Assembly: GCA_964023205.1 (NCBI GenBank)
Contig: OZ026838.1
Location: forward strand, 26,873,843-26,937,842
Source: Lutraria lutraria
Taxonomy: Eukaryota; Mollusca; Bivalvia; Venerida; Mactridae
Length of the DNA stretch: 64,000 nucleotides
Direction: 5' to 3'
Shown: in pieces, positions 24,030 to 35,289 of the stretch
How positions within the stretch are numbered: the first letter of the stretch is position 1
How the letters are laid out: every line of letters starts with the position of its first letter
Translations under genes and position numbers: made by a program
The notes under the pieces: generated by a model
The model's database searches: none
What the model saw: the letters and a program-made list of their open reading frames with translations, nothing else
Told to the model about the DNA's origin: nothing

Positions 24030-25330
24030 TAACATCTACGTTATAAATATATGCAGATATACATGTGTAAATTTATTTATAGTTTTTTTTCATTTTTGTG
24101 CTGTCTTAAAGTTATTGCAACTGTTCTTCAAATAAACGACGTTAGATGACAGGTTTATATGTTTCTATTAATATCTAAGAATAAAGACCAATCCGCGTAA
24201 TGACGTATTGCACTTTCAGCAGAACAAACTTCATTTTTGAAAATATACATGAATATCGAACTATTTTACGTTCGACATTATACATATTCTAAAAAGCGGA
24301 ATAAAATAATGCATTTACAAATACTAGTATCCGTGTCTCAATCAGATAATCAATCTTTTAAGCGTATGTTTGTATGATTATTGTATTGACAATGGTGAAT
24401 AGATTACTGAATGAACACAATACTTGTAATTAGTCAGATGCATTAAAAGTATGCATTCAACATACTCTTTGGCAACAGATTCGCTCAAGTATAAAACTAT
24501 ATACATGATGAGCACTAAACATTTCTATGAACTCTTATAGTTGTCAACATCTTAATAATATGCGACTACAACATTGTTGTTGATGTATGCAAGAACTTAT
24601 CGTACTACATTAAATATGTAAGATTAAACAGAGAACTTGACCATAACTGACTATAGCCCGCTAAGTTAACAGTATGTTTACCTAATGTACACGTGACTAT
24701 CCCATGTGACCATCTTGGTTATACCCCCTAGCAACTACATTATAAGACCTTATCGTGCTACATTGACTAGTTCAACTAAAGAAGAAATATGTCAATTGTA
24801 AGTAACAGAAATTTGAGTATATGAACATGTTCATGTATGTAAATATCATAAGATAAGCAAGTTGGTGTCACGCTAACAACACACTTGGCATTTAGTTCGT
24901 CAGTTCTTATCTTTACATAATAAAAGCAAGTAATGTCGTGTTATGGAACGCTGGAAATAGCGTAGACAATTCTGTTCTTTTTTCGTACAAGTATCATCAA
25001 AAAGTTTCAAGTTGTTGTTGCTGGTTAAAGAAAATAATGTACCCAGTTTACATTATTATGATTTTGATGTCTTGTGCATCATTGTTTTTAAGCATTTACA
25101 GTATTAACATTGGACTGGACTGAACGATCAGTTACAAGAATTTCTTTATTACTCACGACTCAAGAAGGTGTTTTAATGTGTCTCTGCTCATACGACCTGG
25201 ACCCTCCATGAAAACTAACATTCTATTAATTGTTAATTGCAATCAAAGTTGCAAGACACAAATAAGTCTCAAGTATAAGTTAAAACTACCCTGATGATGG
25301 CTAATGTTACAAAATACTAGTATGATAAAT
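24030..25330. other. Spacer C-D of the C4-domain cluster
   Basis: It is homologous to the other cluster spacers ('cacgtgactatcccatgtga' near 24683, 'cagttcttatctttacat' near 24901), but its 3' end is cut: the sequence 'gataaatg' at 25323-25330 joins directly to the end of exon 1 of copy D. Confidence 0.6.
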
Positions 25331-26461
25331 GTCTACATTGAGTCAAGAAGTGAATTATCTTAAAACAGTTCAACAAAAAGGTAGTTAAATATGTTTCACT
25401 TATCTTTAATCGAAAACGAAGCGAAAAAATAGCAATATGAATTGACAAAGGGTAAGAGGGATGTCAGTGATAGGCGTAATTTGGATTTTATTATGTTATG
25501 TAAGCAACCTTTTATTGAAAGCCGAGATATGAAGAATAACACGAGATGGATGTTAAATAGGTATGTGCTGTTGAAGGATACGTTTATAATGATATGAGGA
25601 TATTAATTGTGAGTGTTAACAATGTTGATGATATGGTATTTTCAGTCCATAATATGGTATTTTCAGTCCAAGGCGCTGTGTATACAAGATGGGGGAGAAA
25701 TACTTGTCCTCATGGTGCTGAGGTTGTTTATCATGGTATGTGATCATATACTTGTACTAGTAACACAAACAAATTCAGCAGAATACTATTACTATAGTGA
25801 CTTATATTCAAACAGTATAGCTTCGATCAGAACATTCCTTTAGCCTGCCAATGTATAACAGTTACCAAGTAATGATACATTTAAGAATTGATCAATATCA
25901 TACAAGAGCATCCTGTGCAAGGAAGATAGTCACTTTGTTGGTCAAATAGGTTTATAATTTATCTCATTTTATATATGTAGGATACATCGCTGGTAAAAAG
26001 TACAACGTAAACGGAAATGGAGCTGACAACCTCTGCCTACCATTTGTTCCAACTTGGGGTAACTATACAGACGGATTCAGTGTAGCTAGGGCTAGAATCT
26101 ACGGTTCAGAGATTGATATCGAAGAACCGAATAATATATTCCCGTACGCTGTCAATGAAAACGACATGCCCTGTGCTGTGTGCAAATCTGCAAGAACTAC
26201 ATCCATCATGATTCCTGCTCACACAGACTGCTATCCTGGTGGACATTAGAATATACTGGATATTTAATGACGGATCTTGAAGGGTCAGACCGTCAACCCA
26301 TCGACACTCTCTGCATGGATTCTCTCCCAGAGTTTGTTCCTCATGGTGGCACCAATGACATCCAACATATTTTGTATCTCGTTGAAGCACACTGTGGCTC
26401 TCTACCATGTCCCCCGTATGTAAATGGTCGTGAGTTAGCGTATGCTGTATGTTCCAATTGA
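25331..26461 (+). pseudogene. Copy D: C4-domain secreted protein, pseudogene lacking promoter and signal peptide
   Basis: Only the last 50 bases of exon 1 remain (25331-25380, STLSQEVNYLK region), fused to sequence that in copy B lies about 500 bp upstream; promoter, ATG and signal peptide are gone. Exon 2 (25667-25735) is intact (AVYTRWGRNTCPHGAEVVYH). Exon 3 (25981-26461) is 481 nt, one less than in A and B: TATCCTGGATGG has become TATCCTGGTGG near 26239, a frameshift in the CYPGW motif. The last CxxC motif is also changed, with ELACAVC now ELAYAVC. Exon 2 and introns are nearly identical to copy B, including the 21-bp duplicated acceptor, but homology stops at the stop codon. Confidence 0.8.
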
Positions 26462-26894
26462 TGCGTGGTACTCTGTTAAGAAATAGGTCATAAGTGCGAA
26501 TTTGTTTTTTTTATTACTGTTTTTTTTTTGCTTTTGCTTGTACATTTGCCTGAACGAATGTATTTGAGAACAGCACTATCAATCAAAATGAAGTAGCCAG
26601 TGAATTTATTTAAGCAGTAGCAATATACAATGTAATACTGTTTTTATCCAAATAAATAATACAGCCAATGCATAGTCAAGCAGGTTTAAACTAAGAACAC
26701 ATTTAGAGCTTGACAAATCAGATGCTTCAAAATTGTAAGAAATAAAACAATTCTGTGATTCTAAGATATATACGATTAGGCGTGATATTGGCAATTGGTC
26801 ATTTCTTGTCCTTTCTTGTGATTTCTGTCAGTCATATTCATGCCACACAGTTAACGCTGTATATGATGTTGTGTTCCCAGTGAATGCTCAAGAT
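26462..26894. other. Spacer between copy D and the satellite
   Basis: AT-rich with a T/A-run (about 26503-26528). It does not resemble the 3' flanks of copies A-C. No gene is seen. Confidence 0.5.
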
Positions 26895-29800
26895 TATTTA
26901 TGCCATTCGATGATGTAATTGGTTGTAGAGAGAAAAAACTCCAATGTTTTTATAAATGCCATTCGATGTAGAGAAAAAAACTCCAATGCTCTTATAAATG
27001 ACATTCTGCGATGTAATTGGTTGTAGAGAAAAAAACTCCAATGCTCTTATAAATGACATTCTGCGATGCAATTGGTTGTAGAGAAAAAAACTCCAATGCT
27101 CTTATAAATGACATTCTGCGATGTAATTGGTTGTAGAGAAAAAAACTCCAATGCTCTTATAAATGACATTCTGCGATGTAATTGGTTGTAGAGAAAAAAA
27201 CTCCAATGCTCTTATAAATGACATTCGATGATGTAATTGGTTGTAGAGAAAAAAACTCCAATGCTCTTATAAATGACATTCGATGATGTAATTGGTTGTA
27301 GAGAAAAAAACTCCAATGCTCTTATAAATGACATTCGATGATGTAATTGGTTGTAGAGAAAAAAACTCCAATGCTCTTATAAATGACATTCTGCGATGTA
27401 ATTGGTTGTAGAGAAAAAAACTCCAATGCTCTTATAAATGACATTCTGCGATGTAATTGGTTGTAGAGAAAAAAACTCCAATGCTCTTATAAATGACATT
27501 CTGCGATGCAATTGGTTGTAGAGAAAAAAACTCCAATGCTCTTATAAATGACATTCGATGATGTAATTGGTTGTAGAGAAAAAAACTCCAATGCTCTTAT
27601 AAATGACATTCTGCGATGCAATTGGTTGTAGAGAAAAAAACTCCAATGCTCTTATAAATGACATTCTGCGATGTAATTGGTTGTAGAGAAAAAAACTCCA
27701 ATGCTCTTATAAATGACATTCGATGATGTAATTGGTTGTAGAGAAAAAAACTCCAATGCTCTTATAAATGACATTCGATGATGTAATTGGTTGTAGAGAA
27801 AAAAACTCCAATGCTCTTATAAATGACATTCGATGATGTAATTGGTTGTAGAGAAAAAAACTCCAATGCTCTTATAAATGACATTCGATGATGTAATTGG
27901 TTGTAGAGAAAAAAACTCCAATGCTCTTATAAATGACATTCTGCGATGCAATTGGTTGTAGAGAAAAAAACTCCAATGCTCTTATAAATGCCATTCGATG
28001 ATGTAATTGGTTGTAGAGAAAAAAACTCCAATGCTCTTATAAATGACATTCGATGATGTAATTGGTTGTAGAGAAAAAAACTCCAATGCTCTTATAAATG
28101 CCATTCTGCGATGTAATTGGTTGTAGAGAAAAAAACTCCAATGCTCTTATAAATGACATTCGATGATGTAATTGGTTGTAGAGAAAAAAACTCCAATGCT
28201 CTTATAAATGACATTCGATGATGTAATTGGTTGTAGAGAAAAAAACTCCAATGCTCTTATAAATGACATTCTGCGATGTAATTGGTTGTAGAGAAAAAAA
28301 CTCCAATGCTCTTATAAATGACATTCGATGATGTAATTGGTTGTAGAGAAAAAAACTCCAATGCTCTTATAAATGACATTCTGCGATGCAATTGGTTGTA
28401 GAGAAAAAAACTCCAATGTTCTTATAAATGACATTCTGCGATGCAATTGGTTGTAGAGAAAAAAACTCCAATGCTCTTATAAATGACATTCTGCGATGTA
28501 ATTGGTTGTAGAGAAAAAAACTCCAATGCTCTTATAAATGGCATTCGATGATGCAATTGGTTGTAGAGAAAAAAACTCCAATGCTCTTATAAATGACATT
28601 CGATGATGCAATTGGTTGTAGAGAAAAAAACTCCAATGCTCTTATAAATGACATTCTGCGATGTAATTGGTTGTAGAGAAAAAAACTCCAATGCTCTTAT
28701 AAATGACATTCTGCGATGCAATTGGTTGTAGAGAAAAAAACTCCAATGCTCTTATAAATGACATTCTGCGATGTAATTGGTTGTAGAGAAAAAAACTCCA
28801 ATGCTCTTATAAATGACATTCGATGATGCAATTGGTTGTAGAGAAAAAAACTCCAATGCTCTTATAAATGACATTCTGCGATGCAATTGGTTGTAGAGAA
28901 AAAAACTCCAATGTTCTTATAAATGACATTCTGCGATGCAATTGGTTGTAGAGAAAAAAACTCCAATGCTCTTATAAATGACATTCTGCGATGTAATTGG
29001 TTGTAGAGAAAAAAACTCCAATGCTCTTATAAATGGCATTCGATGATGCAATTGGTTGTAGAGAAAAAAACTCCAATGCTCTTATAAATGACATTCGATG
29101 ATGCAATTGGTTGTAGAGAAAAAAACTCCAATGCTCTTATAAATGACATTCTGCGATGTAATTGGTTGTAGAGAAAAAAACTCCAATGCTCTTATAAATG
29201 ACATTCTGCGATGCAATTGGTTGTAGAGAAAAAAACTCCAATGCTCTTATAAATGACATTCTGCGATGTAATTGGTTGTAGAGAAAAAAACTCCAATGCT
29301 CTTATAAATGACATTCGATGATGCAATTGGTTGTAGAGAAAAAAACTCCAATGCTCTTATAAATGACATTCTGCGATGCAATTGGTTGTAGAGAAAAAAA
29401 CTCCAATGCTCTTATAAATGACATTCGATGATGCAATTGGTTGTAGAGAAAAAAACTCCAATGCTCTTATAAATGACATTCGATGATGCAATTGGTTGTA
29501 GAGAAAAAAACTCCAATGCTCTTATAAATGACATTCTGCGATGCAATTGGTTGTAGAGAAAAAAACTCCAATGCTCTTATAAATGACATTCTGCGATGTA
29601 ATTGGTTGTAGAGAAAAAAACTCCAATGCTCTTATAAATGACATTCTGCGATGTAATTGGTTGTAGAGAAAAAAACTCCAATGCTCTTATAAATGACATT
29701 CTGCGATGCAATTGGTTGTAGAGAAAAAAACTCCAATGCTCTTATAAATGACATTCTGCGATGTAATTGGTTGTAGAGAAAAAAACTCCAATGCTCTTAT

Positions 29801-32320
29801 AAATGACATTCTGCGATGCAATTGGTTGTAGAGAAAAAAACTCCAATGCTCTTATAAATGACATTCTGCGATGTAATTGGTTGTAGAGAAAAAAACTCCA
29901 ATGCTCTTATAAATGACATTCTGCGATGTAATTGGTTGTAGAGAAAAAAACTCCAATGCTCTTATAAATGACATTCTGCGATGTAATTGGTTGTAGAGAA
30001 AAAAACTCCAATGCTCTTATAAATGACATTCTGCGATGTAATTGGTTGTAGAGAAAAAAACTCCAATGCTCTTATAAATGACATTCTGCGATGTAATTGG
30101 TTGTAGAGAACAAAACTCCAATGCTCTTATAAATGACATTCTGCGATGTAATTGGTTGTAGAGAAAAAAACTCCAATGCTCTTATAAATGACATTCTGCG
30201 ATGCAATTGGTTGTAGAGAAAAAAACTCCAATGCTCTTATAAATGACATTCTGCGATGCAATTGGTTGTAGAGAAAAAAACTCCAATGCTCTTATAAATG
30301 ACATTCGATGATGTAATTGGTTGTAGAGAAAAAAACTCCAATGCTCTTATAAATGACATTCTGCGATGTAATTGGTTGTAGAGAAAAAAACTCCAATGCT
30401 CTTATAAATGACATTCTGCGATGCAATTGGTTGTAGAGAAAAAAACTCCAATGCTCTTATAAATGACATTCGATGATGCAATTGGTTGTAGAGAAAAAAA
30501 CTCCAATGTTCTTATAAATGACATTCTGCGATGCAATTGGTTGTAGAGAAAAAAACTCCAATGCTCTTATAAATGACATTCGATGATGTAATTGGTTGTA
30601 GAGAAAAAAACTCCAATGCTCTTATAAATGACATTCTGCGATGTAATTGGTTGTAGAGAAAAAAACTCCAATGCTCTTATAAATGACATTCGATGATGCA
30701 ATTGGTTGTAGAGAAAAAAACTCCAATGCTCTTATAAATGACATTCTGCGATGTAATTGGTTGTAGAGAAAAAAACTCCAATGCTCTTATAAATGACATT
30801 CTGCGATGTAATTGGTTGTAGAGAAAAAAACTCCAATGCTCTTATAAATGACATTCGATGATGCAATTGGTTGTAGAGAAAAAAACTCCAATGCTCTTAT
30901 AAATGACATTCGATGATGTAATTGGTTGTAGAGAAAAAAACTCCAATGCTCTTATAAATGACATTCTGCGATGTAATTGGTTGTAGAGAAAAAAACTCCA
31001 ATGTTCTTATAAATGACATTCTGCGATGCAATTGGTTGTAGAGAAAAAAACTCCAATGCTCTTATAAATGACATTCGATGATGTAATTGGTTGTAGAGAA
31101 AAAAACTCCAATGCTCTTATAAATGACATTCTGCGATGTAATTGGTTGTAGAGAAAAAAACTCCAATGCTCTTATAAATGACATTCGATGATGCAATTGG
31201 TTGTAGAGAAAAAAACTCCAATGCTCTTATAAATGACATTCTGCGATGTAATTGGTTGTAGAGAAAAAAACTCCAATGCTCTTATAAATGACATTCTGCG
31301 ATGTAATTGGTTGTAGAGAAAAAAACTCCAATGCTCTTATAAATGACATTCGATGATGCAATTGGTTGTAGAGAAAAAAACTCCAATGCTCTTATAAATG
31401 ACATTCGATGATGTAATTGGTTGTAGAGAAAAAAACTCCAATGCTCTTATAAATGACATTCTGCGATGTAATTGGTTGTAGAGAAAAAAACTCCAATGCT
31501 CTTATAAATGACATTCTGCGATGTAATTGGTTGTAGAGAAAAAAACTCCAATGCTCTTATAAATGACATTCGATGATGTAATTGGTTGTAGAGAAAAAAA
31601 CTCCAATGCTCTTATAAATGACATTCTGCGATGTAATTGGTTGTAGAGAAAAAAACTCCAATGCTCTTATAAATGACATTCTGCGATGTAATTGGTTGTA
31701 GAGAAAAAAACTCCAATGCTCTTATAAATGACATTCTGCGATGTAATTGGTTGTAGAGAAAAAAACTCCAATGCTCTTATAAATGACATTCTGCGATGTA
31801 ATTGGTTGTAGAGAAAAAAACTCCAATGCTCTTATAAATGACATTCTGCGATGTAATTGGTTGTAGAGAAAAAAACTCCAATGCTCTTATAAATGACATT
31901 CTGCGATGTAATTGGTTGTAGAGAAAAAAACTCCAATGCTCTTATAAATGACATTCGATGATGTAATTGGTTGTAGAGAAAAAAACTCCAATGCTCTTAT
32001 AAATGACATTCTGCGATGTAATTGGTTGTAGAGAAAAAAACTCCAATGCTCTTATAAATGACATTCGATGATGTAATTGGTTGTAGAGAAAAAAACTCCA
32101 ATGTTCTTATAAATGACATTCTGCGATGCAATTGGTTGTAGAGAAAAAAACTCCAATGCTCTTATAAATGACATTCTGCGATGCAATTGGTTGTAGAGAA
32201 AAAAACTCCAATGTTCTTATAAATGACATTCTGCGATGCAATTGGTTGTAGAGAAAAAAACTCCAATGCTCTTATAAATGCCATTCGATGATGTAATTGG
32301 TTGTAGAGAAAAAAAGCTCC
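26895..32320. repeat. 55-bp satellite array, about 98 units
   Basis: Head-to-tail 55-bp units run with almost no length variation; only the first two units are irregular (the second lacks about 13 bp). Each unit includes attggttgtagag, a run of seven A, ctccaatgctcttataaatg and acatt. Variation is concentrated at two sites: ctgcg versus cgatg, and tgtaatt versus tgcaatt, plus rare ctccaatgtt, ccatt/gcatt and one gagaac variant. The order of variants shows two separate exact 9-unit duplications of 495 bp (28411-29400 and 30501-31490). A period of 55 is not a multiple of 3 and no frame stays open, so it is non-coding. The array ends sharply at 32320 (aaaaagctccattcg). Confidence 0.95.
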
Positions 32321-35289
32321 ATTCGTAATGTTAATGCCAGAAAATACTAATCTGGTGCAGCATACATCTAACTACATTGGATGCATTGGTCAACTGCTTT
32401 CTTAATATAACAATGGTAATCAAGACTATGTCTTAGGGCGAACCATACTCCATGTAAAATATGTCTTGTTAAACAAAATACAAGGATTCAGTATTGTTAG
32501 AATGTACATGTAACCAAGACATGATGATATTAATCGGAATCAGAATGCAATAACTGTCATCCTGTCAATAGAACAATATGCCTTTTCTAACATGAAATTC
32601 AAATGCTATGCATGTAGACTTCAAATGACTCTTTACTTGTTTGCATCCTGGTTTTATCAACTGTGTTTTTAATACCAAAGTTTCCCTGAGTGCAGTGATA
32701 TCCTGTAGAGCACATCGCACAGGTTTTTTTTATCTTAAACAATGTACATAAGTAGATGTAAAGTTACCTGCTCATCTAAAAAAAGAACAAGCATTTCATT
32801 GAATTGACATCCCCTGCAGAGTATTTTTGTCAGTTGGTTAAAGCTGATGAAGCCTGAAGGAAAGATACATGAATGGTACTTTCTAGCATGCATGCCTGTG
32901 CAAGCTATAAATCCACTGCAAGCCACATTACAGCAAAATACCTTTCAAATTGCTGTAAATAGCAGTGAAAAGTACAATTTCTGTAAGTCCAAAAAAGAGG
33001 GACTTTCCTGTCAAAGTGCATGATAGAGTTATGGATCAGTACATTTCCCACGCTCTACCAATATACTAGTATCAAGTTTTATGCGGTTCCCTTTGGTACT
33101 TTTCAAGTGACAATGTTAAAAGGGGGATAATTCAGTTAAAATGCATGAAAGACTTATGGTTCTAGATAAGTACACTTATACTCATCACGCTCTACCTACA
33201 TTGTCATTGTAAGTTTCAAACAAAAACCTTCTTAAAGTGTTTAAGTTATAGCAAGTTTCAAAAAGTGACAGACAATTCCAAACCTAAATCCCCCCGCCTT
33301 TGGCAGGGGATAATAATAGTGTATGAAATAGAGTGGGGTATGTTACCTTGACATATATAAGTATCAGAATTTCTTATACTATTCTACGAACCACAAAAAG
33401 ACCCCTCAATGGATAATACAGAAACAAGCTATGTTTATACAGTTTATATATCATTTATTGAAAATAAAATTCACATTTTCATCATATGAGTCATCATCAA
33501 CACTAGCAGTATCTATTGACACAAACTATAATACCTTAACAAAATGAAGAACATCACTACTTGAAATACTATGTTAAATGTTGCCTACTTTGAAAACAGA
33601 ATATTTTTTCAATAAATTACATTACAGCCTAAGGAAAACATAGAGGAACAAAGTGTAAGACAAGGGCAGAATCTGAAGTGAACCTATTTTTTTATTTATG
33701 TCAAGACTATTTCATCTGACAGTTAAATATTTATACATCTTTTTCTTTCATCACATAAAGGCAAGCTAGCTAGTTACAGCCTTCATAACCATAACGAATA
33801 CTCCACAAAACCATATAATTGATAATTTAATTGTTTCTGATGAAGTTTAGTAATAATTTTTAGAACTAATACACAATAGCACTAACACATGCAAATAATA
33901 CTACTGGTTTTAAAAGATATAGGAATATATATTATGAAATAAATACATAACCTTGTCAATAATATTTTTATCATTCATCAGCACAGACCCATGTTTTCAG
34001 TACTTATCTTATGCCAGTACACAACAAATAAGGCAATAAAACAATATATACTGTAAAAACTATGGTAATAGTATGTGTAGGTAATTGTTTTTGATTGTAC
34101 ATACAACAAAAATAGCTATACAATTTTGTACACATGGTAAGTACCTTAAATATACAATGACAAGGCATATTCTGTTGAAAACAGCACTCAAAAACATTAT
34201 TTTAACTTATTACCATAAGGGTAGATAGTGTGATTTTAAATCCATAAAAGAAATGAGCCATGAGCAAAGTTGTGGTAAAAAAATAAGAACATGGTTTGAA
34301 AACTAATCCCTGCGTAATACGAAATATTGTCAACATAATGTCACTTATTGACTGCATACATGAAAAATAATTAAGTCTTTAAATGAAAATGACAAGTAAC
34401 AAAAGATTGGTTAAGTTACAATAACAGAACAGTAACATACAAAATTGAATAGAACAATATCTAAACAGTGACATGTAAAATTGTACAAACGTAAGCATCT
34501 ACCGCTCTATGTTGTATACATCTTGTACTCAAAATTCATTGATTAATCATAATTCAAAGAGAGGTTAATTCATCAGGATGAGAGTCAGCAATTAGTGAAC
34601 ACCATTAAAGACAGAATGCAAGGTGCTTGCATTAACAGCATAGACTAGTTGTATTTGAAATTATCAAAATGTATGTACCATTGTTGAAATTTCACAATTA
34701 AGATTCAGTGTGATTAACATGTCTATTCAAGTAGTACTACATAGATATTCCGAATATTAACACAGTAAAAGCAGTTTGGTCCAGGTCAATATTTCTAGAA
34801 CACGAATTGTGTAATTTCGTATCTTCTTCATATAGCTGGTTATTCACATGTCAGTATCAATACTTTGATAAACAACATCATATCTGACTGCCGTCATTGT
34901 CTGAAAGTACAAAGTCATATACCATGAAATATTTCAATAATTTCAATGGATCTGATGTCATGGGTCAACTTTCACCCAAATATGTCATTTAATTAAAATC
35001 TGCAGTTTCTAGCCTACAATGAAGGCATCTAGGCAAATTTTATAAAAGCAATCTGAATTTAAACAGGGATTCTTTTTAACATTCAAATACACTCAATTGT
35101 ATCAAAACATAGATTTCATTTGTCGAAATCAAAATTAGAATAACAGTTAAACAATTTATGCTGAACAGGTTCTGCAATTCTTTATGGCCTCGTTAAAAAA
35201 AAAGAAAACTTATTGGTAATATTCAATACAATGAGGCTCACAGGGAAGATTGGGTTTTGCCAAACTGTGTTACCTCTATAAATAAAGTC
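32321..35289. other. Satellite flank and probable SGTA 3' UTR/downstream region
   Basis: No coding exon is seen. The part nearest 35289 is presumably SGTA 3' UTR (minus strand). A simple imperfect repeat at 33000-33250 carries twice the phrase 'agtacatt/acttat...acgctctacc', typical of degraded interspersed repeats. The poly(A) site cannot be placed. Confidence 0.45.

Noticed and set aside
26895..32320. Regular 55-bp array resembling a CRISPR array
   Set aside because: There are no unique spacers: the whole 55 bp is repeated with a few variable sites, and the surroundings are animal genes. It is a satellite.
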